Source: Entonaema liquescens | Taxonomy: Eukaryota > Ascomycota > Sordariomycetes > Xylariales > Xylariaceae | Assembly: GCA_902805475.1 (NCBI GenBank) | Contig: CADCSX010000023.1 | Span: 2,790,001-2,854,000 of the forward strand | Direction of reading: 5' to 3' | Length of the DNA stretch: 64,000 bases | In this document: piece by piece, positions 11,926 to 23,115 of the stretch | Layout: the number at the start of each line of letters is the position of its first letter | Position numbering within the stretch: position 1 is the stretch's first letter | Program-made: the position numbers and the translations under genes | Notes under the pieces: model-generated | Database searches by the model: none | What the model saw: the letters and a program-made list of their open reading frames with translations, nothing else | Told to the model about the DNA's origin: nothing

Positions 11926-12601
11926 ATGTCTTATTACAGCTACAACCATCATCAACCAACAGCACCTGCTCCTTCGGTTTCGCACAACCACCATGGCGGT
12001 CGAAACCGGAGAGCACCGAGGTTATCCGTCTCTCAAAACTCCCAGAAACAGTTTCGCGGCGTAAGGAGCATGAAGGAGCTGAATGAAACCGTCTCCGTAA
12101 ATGCTTTCCGATCACAATTCGAAGCAAGTCGCTCTTTCGATCTCGAAGACGATATGGAGTTTTGCCCCAAGCTGTTGACGGAGACTGATGTGAGTTTAGC
12201 TAACACCTTGTATTGTTATTTAATACGCCGCCTATTCTACAGCGTCGTATTGATAACATCCTTCTCATGTACCAACACCATACTAACCTGTTCCTCTGCA
12301 GCTGGTGTCAATAAGCAGCGCTTCTTCCGACCGATCTTCACTATCTAGCAACTCGCCTAATGCATCACCTACACAGCATCCTCAGCAAGTTGCTTCCAGC
12401 TTCTCTCTCAACTCTACCTCTCCAGCTTTCATTCCTCCTTCTTTCCATACTCAACAGTCGAGCCTAAAGTTGCATGCACCCGCCGCCACCCGGGCGCGCA
12501 ATGCCATCCCTATCATCAACCCCGCCAATGGCCTGACTATGTCCAGCCCGCCGCCGTCCGTTTCGCCTGCCCGAATGCAGCACATCGGTAGACGGTGGTA
12601 G
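11926..12601 (+). CDS. Small conserved fungal protein, Ser/Pro-rich, function unknown
   Basis: Two exons, 11926-12189 and 12302-12601, separated by a 112-nt GT..CAG intron, encode 187 residues. The start MSYYSYNHHQPTAP opens a His/Pro/Ser-rich N-terminus. A more structured, acidic block around residues 47-88 follows (MKELNETVSVNAFRSQFEAS, then SFDLEDDMEFCPKLLTE). The C-terminal half is Ser/Pro-rich, with DRSSLSSNSPNASP and a short end PARMQHIGRRW. I do not recognise a named domain. The ordered central block and the ending look conserved rather than random, and the ATG context and intron are good. It stands alone between two gene-poor stretches with a very long leader, a layout often seen for regulated developmental genes; that is inference. 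Confidence 0.8.
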
Positions 12602-15600
12602 ATGGTTTGTCGTCTCGCTTCCTCTTTGGATGCTAAGATGACTCGCCATCTGCACAATCGTTTGCAGTTGTTCTGAACATCTTTTACTTTCCGTTTAGAA
12701 GTCATTTGCTGCTCTAATAGTAGCTATTCATCTTGGCGGGCACCGGTACGAACATCAGGCATCGACAACACAAATCTTCAGGTCACTTTAGGGCTCGACT
12801 GCGGACTCCACCTTTAACTCCACTTTCTCCCTGTACAAAACATCCTTATTCGACATATAACTAGTGTTCATCGTAAAACTTCTCCACGGATCTTGACGAT
12901 GGGCGCGAACTGGCATTGAAGATAATCGATACCACCTGATTTCTGTTTGGTTTGAGAAAAGGGGAAATACCAATAATCCCGGTGTTCCGACCTCGAAAGA
13001 TGGGGGCTGTTTGGGTTCGCAAATGGGCGTTTTAAGTTACGGCGGTTTTGCATTTCGTAATTGCATCGGTGTTCACGACACAACGGAGTCATCGGGTTCA
13101 ATCTGGGAGCGGTACGATAAAGCGTCATCACGGGTTATGACATTTGAGCAAAAAAAAAAGAATACCACTACATATAGAACAAGTGTTTGGCGACGAGGGG
13201 TTGGTTTCTATTTTGTTTAAGCAGGCAGGTGGTTCTTCCATCGGGGCGGAGTTGTGCTTCTCGGCAAGGTCTTTTTTTCATGGGAAATATCCGGGTCAAA
13301 GAGAATCTCAACACAAAGCAACGGGACTGGGTAGGCACTTCGGGGTGTCTTGATTTTTTTTTTCTGAGCTCATGGCACGAGATGGGAGTTGGTTGCGCGG
13401 TGCTTTGGGGCTGCAAATACAGGGCTCATATTCATGTCATCATCATCATCGTCTTTTTTTTATTCCCTACTCTTTTATTGTCATTGTACTACGGTTGAGG
13501 GATGAGAGGATACCAGTCCATTTCTTTCGTATTATTCCCCCCGGCAAAGGTTCTACCAATTGGGTCAAAGTGCATCACTAAGGTTTCTTCTCTCGGGGTG
13601 ATTTAGGGAGGATGGAATCTCTGTGTGTATAAGGAAATCATATTCGGGCGGACAAGCGCAGGCGGCGCAGAAATGGGTACACGCCAACTGGTTCCCTAAC
13701 GGCTGTGTGGCGTTCTACCTATTTTGGTGTTTGTGTGTGAAGATAAAAAAGCACGCCTTTTCTGGTGTCTTCTGCCGTACATTCGATGTGTTCAATTGAA
13801 ATGGGCGAAATATGTGCCTCTCACTTCTAAACTGTTATTGTGTTCTCGGCGTCTACAATTGTGATTGTGATGTGTAACCTTTGGCATGTCTCTACTACTA
13901 ATGTAGCTATACAAAAATATGATGATTATCTGTTTTCTGTTGGAACTGGGTTTCCAACTATCTTCGAGACGCAGGCCCAGACATCTCATCTATTGCAGTC
14001 TAACCAAACTTCAGGTCGGTTCAGCAACGTTTCTGGCGTTCCAGAGACGGATTTTTCATCCGATGGCTACTGTGCATGGCATGCCATGCAGACATATCTA
14101 TCTTTGGGTATGTGCATCTTGTTTCTCGGCCGGCCGGCCGGCTGGGTAAACTAAGTGGATATCTACTAACTACGCCTCGTATGTATGTGTATGTCTCTGT
14201 TTGTATGTACGCATGTGTGTGTGTGTGTGTGTGTATCGTGTATGTATTATGTATGTATGTATGCGCGCCGCCTCCTTTCCCCGTCGTCTCCCCGTCGGGG
14301 CTTTGCTATGCTATGTACATGGGATGGGGGAGGGGGCAGCAGAAAAACAGAACCGGGGGTGGGTAGGGAAGTTTTTGGAGAAGAAGAGGGCGTTCTTTGG
14401 CTCGTTTGAGGTTAGCTGGTCCGTCGTCGGGTCTTGCTGCATATGTGGACGGCCCCGCACGCCGTATCGGCTTTTCTAGTTTTTTTTTTTTCTTTGGTGT
14501 GTGGGCAGAGTAGGTAAGTAGAGATGCAGGTGAGTGTCTTGGGTATGTATGCAGTGTCCCGACTCGGGGCTGGGTCTGTTGGCCCGGCTCGGTCAGGTGA
14601 TGGTGAGGAGATGCGGCGCGTTGTTTGAGCGGGTGAGGTGAGAGTTTGATGGGTTGATGTGAGACTGTCGTTGTTGTTGTTGTTGTTGTCGTTGTTTGGT
14701 ACGGACAGATAATTCTATAAGAGGGGTGAGAAGATATGAGTCCATAACTACCTAGGTTAATTACTAACTGCCCATACATAGGTACATACATAGTACAAGT
14801 AATACTGTTACTCAAATGTGTTGGGTTAAGATATTGCCATGTGATTCTAGGACTCTTTCTTACTCTCTTTTTTTTGCTTTGCCATTGGCGAATGGGATCG
14901 AATTTCACGGGATTCTCGGAGTGATCAAATAACGGAGTTCGGTCGAACATATTAGGACCTATCAGATAACTCCGACAGGGGAGGTGTGCAAGTGTAAGAC
15001 GGAGGCTCACTGCAAGTAATACCATGTTCTGTGTTACTCGAGACTTTCATGCGGATAAATGCGGCGGTGTCACTTATCAGATTGTTTATGTGGCTCTTTT
15101 ATCTAGTGAGAAATAGAGAAGCGTAATACGGACGGATGGAAATTGTCTGATATTGCCGAGTTTAAATAGATTTTGTCCCCAACAATAACAAGCTCCCATG
15201 TTTTGGTTTTATCATGTTGGGATTTCTAATGCCGAGTTTATGCCTTATGAATTTCTAAAGATGAGGCTGTGACCATGGACGTGTTATTGGTTACACCAGG
15301 GTCAGTAAGCCTTCAAGTATATATAAGACTTATGAAACTCGACCACAACTTTATGGACACGGTTTTCGAGGGCTCATAACATTTCAGACTTGGATGTCAA
15401 AGCACACATATATCCCTTGGGGATGAGATAATCCGGCTGCGGGATATTCTAGTTAAATAGCCGAGATAACATTTCTAAGGTGTTAGGTAGTTAAGGTGCC
15501 ACCGAGTGTCTATGACTTCCAACTGTTGTTTTTATAATTCTATACTGGATAATATATGTTTTGTGGGAAGCTTAAGGAGGCGTAACTCTCAACTAGGCTT

Positions 15601-17020
15601 GCCACTTAGTTGACCAGTTAAACATTTAATTGATACATAAAACGATAAAGAGGTAGTAACCTGTTTCGATATATATGGCTATTATTCTATGAATTCTATG
15701 ATAGGCATAGTTTCTATGAGAATTGTTCGTTAGTCCATAACTTCGACCTGTCTCAAGAAATTGATTTTTAGTAGACGTCCATTCCTTGGAATAGCATGGA
15801 GATACTTGGAAGATATTTCCTATTGTAAGGAAACTAAAATAGCTTACGTCTTAAGAGTCTACCCGTAGCCTAACTGATTTCAAGGGACTTTAAGACGAGG
15901 CTTGCTGTTAAGTTTAATATACATTGCTCTATTCCAATAGAATATAATAAATAGTTTCCCACCTGGTTGACATGATTATCGTTGGCATAAGTACATATTA
16001 TACTGAGACTTCTCAAGTGTCACTATAAGGCATAGCTACATATAATAGAGTTACTTGATTACGAAATTGAACTAGTTAGGAATCAGAGTTGTTCATATGC
16101 GCCTACTTATAAACTGACCAATTCGAATAGAAAAGACTACTAGTTGTGATCTAACACCATAATGGGAGATATCACATGTGTGAGTAGGTATGGTAATTAT
16201 GTATTGAGTTACTTTTGGATTTGGCTTAGTAACTCTGACGTCCCATCATTCTAGTATACGTGTCCATCGGAATTAAGAACAGCGTTAGGAAGGTAGAAAA
16301 TGTGTTACTAGTCTATTTGGACATGGGGACGATTCACGATACTTCCCGAGGCGTCATTGGAAAATATATAGTTTAATATTAATTAACTAGTGAGATCTGA
16401 GATCTGATATTTGGACACGGTCTGACGGTGTAGTGTAATTACACACTACGGTTAATTGAAATTGATCAATCATTTTTAATATTGAGGAGCAGCAAAAGAT
16501 TAAGTTAGTAATAATATTAATACATAAGGTGCAACGGTTAGGTGGAGAAAGTGATGTCGTCTCTGATGTTATTTCCCATGAGCCGAAGAAAAGAAAGCGG
16601 ACTAAGCCGAGGGAATGGGACCGTGCACTAGCTATTTTAGGCCAATCATATCTCATCAGATTCTCATAACCCACCCGAGGTACCCTCTTACAAGCTGGTG
16701 ACGTCATAATATTAAGTAGATTCCTTGGTCCTCGGCCAGTGAGAGCAGCGCCATGTTCCATGACTACGAGACAATTACCTCAAAGCTCTTTGGGATAACT
16801 TTCAATTGGACTAATAAGATTTTACCCCGACTCGAGTACTACATTGTTCTATACGCATTTTTCTGAGCTCCAAGCTATCTACCTACAACCTAACCTAATC
16901 AACTCATACTCTGTACAACTACAAACACCACATCTACCATTACAACATACAAACTTGCCTGGAAAGATCTTATATCATCCATCTAAAAGAACCATATTAA
17001 TCACACACAAAAAAAACATA
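12602..17020. other. Gene-poor region of about 4.4 kb
   Basis: The first part (12.6-14.7 kb) is G/T-rich on the plus strand and contains TCATCATCATCATC near 13,434, GT repeats near 14,214-14,232, a G-rich cluster at 14,321-14,368 and a TTG/GTT array near 14,668-14,696. From about 15,040 to 16,400 the DNA becomes clearly A/T-rich with no usable frame. The last 260 bases before 17,021 are an ATG-free leader for the next gene. Confidence 0.55.
14321..14368 (+). other. G-rich cluster, possible G-quadruplex
   Basis: Runs of 3, 5 and 5 G (14,321-14,336) followed by runs of 5, 3 and 3 G (14,355-14,368) lie in the gene-poor region about 1.7 kb downstream of the gene ending at 12,601. Six G runs in 48 bases could form a quadruplex; this has not been computed or tested. 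Confidence 0.4.
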
Positions 17021-17474
17021 ATGGCTTCCCGAATGCTTTTCAGATCAGCTGCCACCTTTGCTACCGGCAGACAGGCAGTAGCACAACGGACCTTCACTAC
17101 TAGCACCGCAAACCTGGCTTACAAGGAGAGCAGCCGTAAGTAACGCCACCTCCCCCAAGAGAAGTAACACTATGCACACAATGCATATAAGAATCAGGAG
17201 AGCGTTACCAATTGGCTAACATAACACTCCCCCCCACAATGCAGAGGGATCCGAATCGCACGACCCAGAGAAGCACAAGCAGGATCTGTTAGCGAAGCAG
17301 AAGTCAGGCAAGGGCCACTGGAAGCCCGAGCTAGCATCCGACAGCGAGGAAGCCGTCAAGGCAGACCGGCACGGTGGTGACGGCAAGGAGGACATCGCGG
17401 CCCTGCAGGAGCGCACCAAGCGTGCCGCGGAAGAGACTAGCAAAGCTGGTACCAGCATGCGTGATGGGTTGTAA
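17021..17474 (+). CDS. Small mitochondrially targeted fungal protein, function unknown
   Basis: Two exons, 17021-17135 and 17245-17474, encode 114 residues. The N-terminus MASRMLFRSAATFATGRQAV is a typical amphipathic mitochondrial presequence, with RTFTTSTANLA resembling a processing site. The mature part is very hydrophilic and charged: EKHKQDLLAKQKSGKGHW, then ELASDSEEAVKADRHG, then a short helical Lys/Glu/Ala-rich tail. I remember this small protein type from other ascomycetes as uncharacterised, with some resemblance in composition to LEA-like proteins. It is not the ATPase inhibitor IF1, whose signature is absent. The leader from about 16,764 is ATG-free and ends in an A-rich stretch right before the start. 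Confidence 0.85.
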
Positions 17475-18111
17475 GGTCCGAGGATTTTTTTTTTCTTGAA
17501 AAAGAAATAGGTATCAGAGAAGAAGAGACATCGGGCTGACTGGTCCAGGGTCGACTTGATGGATAGGGATGGTGCGGGACCGACGAAGTGAAATCAATGA
17601 GTGGGATGGAAAGATGATGATGGCATTGTTTGGTCGTTACGGTAGGCGGCTTTATCCTGGGTTCACTCACATATTGTACGAATAAGAAATAAAAAATGGA
17701 CTTTGAAATCCAATGGCCAACTGGATTGCCCATACTCATGGCTATCGTCTCCTTGCTAACGTGTAGTTTGTAAACACTCGTGTGATGGTTTAAATTGGAC
17801 TATTAATACGTGCCTTTCAACTACCATGTTCTAAGCACCTTTGGCTAGGTAAAATACAAGACTAAGCATAGTCCACACGTCGATTTATATATAACAAGTA
17901 CCCAAAGAGAAATTTGTGCTTCGCGAATCCGTGGTATCCATCCACGTACGTGTATAATATAAACAATGATATAGTCAATATAATGTCTCCCCTATCAAAC
18001 GCCATACCGACGCCATGCAAAATGCAACGAAGGGGACTCGAGTACGTAGTCCCACCTCTTTTCTATACCTCCCCTCTATACCCAGTACCTCGTTCTCTTC
18101 CCCTTGGCCGC
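17475..18111. other. Convergent 3' region
   Basis: A 637-bp space between two convergent genes. It presumably holds both 3' untranslated regions and polyadenylation sites. Nothing else is recognised. Confidence 0.5.
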
Positions 18112-19086
18112 TTATTTCAAGATCGCAATAAGTAGCACCAATATAATAATCAGTATGATGATAGCAATCATCTGCTTGCTATCGCCCGCGGCCCTGGTAA
18201 TCTTGCCGACCTGGCGCTTGGCACGGTCCAGCCGGCCCTGGTGCCTGTCGACGGCGACGTCGACGTCGTCCAGCATGGCGACGTGCTCGTCGAGCTCGTC
18301 GCCGATCTGCATGCTGAGCTCGCGCTGGCGGGCGATGCTAGCGCCCAGGGCGTCCAGCTGCTCGTCCTGCTGGTCGAGGATGCGCTGGTGGTACGCGTGG
18401 ATCTGCGCGTTGTCCATCCCCGCCGCCTCGTCCCGGTACCCCAAGCTATCATCCCCTGGGTTGTCCCGGTACCGGCTTCCCCCGAATAGCTGCGCTTCCA
18501 GGTCCGGATCCGCGGGACTCGATGGGTTGTCCGTGAAGCGCACCGTCTTGGAGGCCGTGCGGTTGCCCTTGGGTCGAAGGTTGGAGGAAGAGGAGGGTTG
18601 GGCCGCGTTCGAGGTGCTGGTGCGCGGGGATGTGGTGGCGTGCTCGAAGTCGGCGTTCAGCGCCGGGTCGTTCGGATGTGTAAGAGTGGATTCGCTGGAG
18701 GGAGAGGAGAACCCGTGGAATTGGGAGGTTAGGTCGTTGTATTGCTTCTGTAGGCCGGGAAGGACATCGGAGATAGTGAGGGAGCCACTGTAGATGTGTT
18801 AGTATAAAACGGGATGTATAAAAGAAGATGGTTCTCGGGTATAGATAATATTATCGTAAACCCGATCGCCTCAGATAACTATCGCATACTCTTCATCGCC
18901 AGCCTCCTCCAACCTCTTCTGTTCTTTCTCTAGCGCTTCTAATCCATCCTTGAATTGATCTAAAGACCTGGATATGTGCCCATCCTTTGAATCGCCATCG
19001 AGATTGAGGCTCTGCGCCCGTTGCCGTTCTAGCAGGGAGAGCTTGATATGGTCGGCCAGGAGGTATAGCTGGTTCGGATTCGACAT
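18112..19086 (-). CDS. SYN8: Qc-SNARE of the Syn8 / syntaxin-8 type
   Basis: Two exons, 19086-18890 and 18787-18112, joined across a 102-nt intron, encode 290 residues. The N-terminus MSNPNQLYLLADHIKLSLLE is helical. The middle is a Ser/Thr/Pro-rich linker. The SNARE heptad helix runs over residues about 205-265 with a central Gln layer (RILDQQDEQLDALGASI then IGDELDEHVAMLDD). It is followed directly by a C-terminal membrane anchor of Ile/Leu/Val residues ending in ILK. Syn8-type SNAREs act in endosomal and vacuolar membrane fusion with a Qa, a Qb and an R partner. The tail-anchor layout, length and start agree with the family; the distinction from other Qc SNAREs such as Tlg1 rests on overall pattern. 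Confidence 0.88.
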
Positions 19087-20577
19087 GGCGACCGGTCGTT
19101 TGTTGAACTAGCGCCTGAGATTTTGAGATGGGGAAAAACGTGTAGCGCAACAAACAAACGAACCAACCGGGGGATACGGATCAACGAAAAAGGTTGAATG
19201 CGTCTGAGGCCAAATTGTCTGTTTGGGTGGTTTCTCGGCGGCTGTAAGTTGTAACTCGTAGTAGGAGAATACCTAAGCTAATAATAGGTACAATACCGTA
19301 GTACTGAAAGTGCTGTGAGTATCATGTACAGTAATCTGGACCAATCCTAGCGGCTAACTTAGACCTGTAATCGTACCTACCTAGGTACCTAGGCAGATGC
19401 GATTGGCATTTTATTACATACATTATGTATACTTGCATACTTTGCATAATTGGGACCATGCATCTTCTCCGCATCTCGATTCATTATTAACTTATGTAAT
19501 CGTAATTATTTTCTCTTTCCTGTTTCCCATTTTCTCGTTTCTTTAACATCCTTCAACTATGACCTCCATTACCATACCGTGTGTAATTCTCCCCCTGGTC
19601 GGAGTTGGTATAAACGAACCCACCAGTTAACTCGAGTGATATATATATTCGCACTACCCTAAGATGACCAGCTACGGGATGGAATGTTGATAACGAATCA
19701 GACCACAGACTAGGGGCTGCTGGTCTAGTCTCGTTCTGTTCTTCTTTCCCGAGCTTATCACTACTTACTTACTCATGTCTTCTATCTGAAGATTGAGGTA
19801 TTTGAGCCATCTAATGGCCGAAGGTTCTCTGCTGACCTTATAACCATAGCTGGATGAGCTTCTTCAACTACCGAAGTGCTGACCGAAAAGTCCTAATGCT
19901 TATGCGCTGGCTTATTGTGTCTCACATCCGCGACTGAGGGAGCTTCCGAGTCGTCCATCATCGTGGGGTCTAAGATGGGTTCCACGATGAAGCCATGTTT
20001 GGGAGCCTTCGAAACCAGAAAGTTAGGGGTGTTTAAGGTATCTGATGAGCAGTTGAGGTAGGATTTATGCTATTTCCCAGCTTTAGGTACGACGCCTCCC
20101 GACAATGTACAACCCACCGGAGCCCTACCACCACCTACTACCTTCTTTTATTCGGTTAGGTATGGGACTTCGTTACTGGGATGTGATAACTTTGCCCCGA
20201 ACTGCCCGCATCTCTACGCCGCTTGGCAACATTCCGGCAAGTGAATTGTGTGGGGTTACCTGTTACTAGTCGCGCTACTATATCATTTCAAGGGTCCTAT
20301 TATGACACCGGACGAAATAGTAATGGTTTGCCCCTCACAGATACAAGCTTGACCAACGTCTTGCTTAAGCTAGCTTGAAGTTTTTTTTTTTCTTATGTGT
20401 TATGTTTTAGACTTCTAGTGAGTCTTTTCTTGTCTTCTACTTCTCGTTACCTCTTGTCTAGCTTCGAATACTAGGTTAGCGAAACCAGGTCTCATCACTA
20501 CAACTACTCTGTCTATTTCTCCTAGCTTAGCCTCTTATACCGACCTGTCGTAGCCGAATCCCACGTTGCACGACATC
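19087..20577. other. Intergenic region, two upstream regions
   Basis: Lies between the divergent Syn8 and MetE-like start codons, so both promoters are here. It contains a dense TACCTACCTAGGTACCTAGG cluster at about 19,374-19,394, one of many TAGGTA/TACCTA occurrences in the window. A T tract sits near 20,380. No gene is seen. Confidence 0.5.
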
Positions 20578-21713
20578 ATGTCTCTCCCCAATGGTGTATA
20601 TCGTGCCGATCAGGTCGGCTCTTTCTAAGACCAAAAGAGCTGCTCAAGGCACGCGAAGAGGCTGCTGAAGGCAAGTTGAAGGCCGAGCAACTGAGAGAGT
20701 TAGAGGACAAGTACGTCGCCGATGTTGTTGACAAGCAGCTTACTGCTGGACTACGAGCCATCACAGACGGAGAGTTTAGACGACAATGGTTCCACGTTGA
20801 TTTCTTGCGAAATCTCAGCGGAGTAGAGCTTCGTGGTGCTCTGCAATCCACCAATGTTAGTGTTGGAGGTACAATGCCTCCGCGACTTGTTGTCGTTGAC
20901 AAGATTGGCCATCCTAAGCCAATCCAAGTCGACGACTTCAAGTATCTCGAGGCTCGGATCGCGGCAGCTGGTGCCAAGGCCACACCAAAGGTCTGCATCC
21001 CGTCACCGACCATGATTCACTTCCGCAACACTCGCGAAACCATCGACGAGAAGGCCTACCCCACGCTCGAGCCCTTCTTCGAGGACCTAGCGCGCGTATA
21101 CCAGGAGGAGTTGGATGACCTCTACAAGGCTGGTGCTCGCTTTGTACAGCTTGACGACACCAATTTGGCCTATCTCTGCGACCCTAAGATGCGCGCTGAA
21201 GCAGAGGAGCGACATGGCGATGCCAATCGCCTTGCCCGTCAATACGCCGCACTTATTAACGCAGCAATCTCTAAGCGACCCGCTGATTTGACCATTGGAA
21301 TCCATCTGTGCCGTGGAAATCACCGCTCACAATGGTTCGCACAAGGTGGGTATGAACCTGTAGCCGAAGTTCTATTCAAGGACCTAAACGTCGATGCCTA
21401 CTTCCTCGAGTACGATGATGCGCGATCGGGAGACTTCTCACCGCTCCGCCACCTCCCCGAGAATAAGGTCGTCGTTCTTGGTGTTATGACGAGCAAGAAG
21501 GCCGCTCTCGAGGACAAGGCTGAGATTATCAAGCGCCTCAATGAGGCCGCTTCGTTCTGCCCCAAGGGCCTGAAGCAACTCTGCCTCAGCCACCAGTGCG
21601 GCTTTAGCTCCACATCCGAAGGCAATGACCTTACCGAGGAAGAACAATGGGCCAAGGTCAAGCTTGAGGTGGAGATTGCTAAGGAAGTCTGGGGAGATGA
21701 CTTATCTATCTAG
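20578..21713 (+). CDS. MetE C-terminal-like (YxjG/YxjH-type) methyltransferase-fold enzyme, with apparent 1-nt frameshift
   Basis: With one base added the gene encodes 378 residues and needs no intron. The start MSLPNGVYRADQVGSF is the normal opening of this family, but in the given sequence a TAA follows at 20626. Inserting one C after 20625 restores LRPKELLKARE and joins the long frame. The zinc-site residues of cobalamin-independent methionine synthase are present: HLCRGNHR gives His and Cys, EYDD gives the Glu, and SHQCGF gives the second Cys. The protein lacks the N-terminal half of full MetE. Such stand-alone forms are annotated as 5-methyltetrahydropteroyltriglutamate-homocysteine methyltransferase-like; the true substrate is not known. 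Confidence 0.88.
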
Positions 21714-23115
21714 AAAGATATATATACTAGGGATCTTGCTACCTTGGGTGACAATGTCTGGGCCAGAATACAGTTGAAGACTTCGTATCTCCACCTCGTG
21801 GGTAAAGTATATGCATAGGTAGCCATATGGCAATGAAGCCGGGATTGGCATTTTCACAGCAGTAACGGAGTTGAAGGCAAAAGAGCGGATGCGTTGGCGT
21901 TGAGAGCGAAAGGTGCGATGATATAGCATAGTGCAAACCCGCGTCGGTTGTGCTACAGAACGGGAAATATAGAAAATAATAAATACTACTGGTCTTCAAC
22001 AGCGCCATAATAAATGTCTTGCTTTTAGTTTAAAGCTGTCGTCACAATGCATTGTATCTATCTGCACGCTGAACTGTCTCGTTAGGTATGAATAGTAACT
22101 GCTGTGAGGTTAGGTACATATATGGTCCTTTGACGGCGCTTTAGATGTTAATAAACTCACCACTACTATCAGTATCATCATCACCATGTTCGCTGAGATA
22201 AAACACTCACCAAGTCAAGACCCTAAATCATTCACCGCTCACATAGCACAAAGATCGTAACGTAAGTAGGAAAAAAACAACGACGCCAGTATATTTAACA
22301 TGGCATATCTAATGGGAAAAAAAGAGACCCGTATAACTCCGGGGAAAATCTTATTTGTACAGTATTTGCAGACCTCCCGCCTCCCCCTTTGCCACCCTTT
22401 CTCCCCCAATGCACCGGGGAAGTATGGACTTTTTCATGCGCCAGAGTTTGCCAATCAAACAACAATATACCACCGCCCACCGCCGTCCTGCCGTGTAGTA
22501 TTGTAGTATTAATTTAACGGTCGTCTTCGCCCCCAGAGAGACATTTTTATAACCCTTTAACTAGCCCGTAGCCGCTGCCGTTCCAAGCTTTATCTGCCCA
22601 ATATTCTATGAATGCGGGCAAACCACGTGCTCTAGTTCTAGCTCTCGCTGGCAGTGTCTGTTAAAGAGGGAGTCTTCTTCCAGGGGGCTGGACGTATGAT
22701 AGAAAAGAAACGTAAAGACGTGAAAATGAAAAAAGCATAAGCCGTAGCCGAGAACGCATAGAAATTGCGTCAACCAGGAAAAAAAAATCAAAGTCGAGTT
22801 CTTCGCATGAAAAGATTGAGAATGGTGAAATAGTGAAAATCCCGCAACTAGCCTCCCGAACAACAAGGGCGAGTTGCTGTGAGAAACTTGACGAGAAAGT
22901 CGAACAAGTTGAGGCTTATTTTTTTTTCCAGTCCGAGACGCCGAACATACTTCTGCTGCTACCACCGAGCGATGGGGATTAAAAAGCCGGGGATGCCATA
23001 GGAAAGAAAAATCCGTATTAATCCGTCCGGACAGCTGGTCCGTCAAACGCGATGAGCCCGTCTGACCAAAAAGAGCAGATCCCCGCAACGAAAGAGCAAA
23101 AAAGAAGATCAATGT
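21714..23115. other. Convergent 3' region
   Basis: Space between the convergent MetE-like and KH genes. It should contain both 3' untranslated regions. A 168-residue open frame on the minus strand (22,606-23,112) has no recognisable feature and is treated as spurious. Confidence 0.5.

Noticed and set aside
14306..15025. 239-residue open frame on the minus strand
   Set aside because: Its sequence is poly-Thr, poly-Lys and Pro-rich because it reads through GTT and T tracts; no motif or sensible start context.
22606..23112. 168-residue minus-strand frame
   Set aside because: Lies in the 3' region next to the KH gene, with no motif and biased composition.
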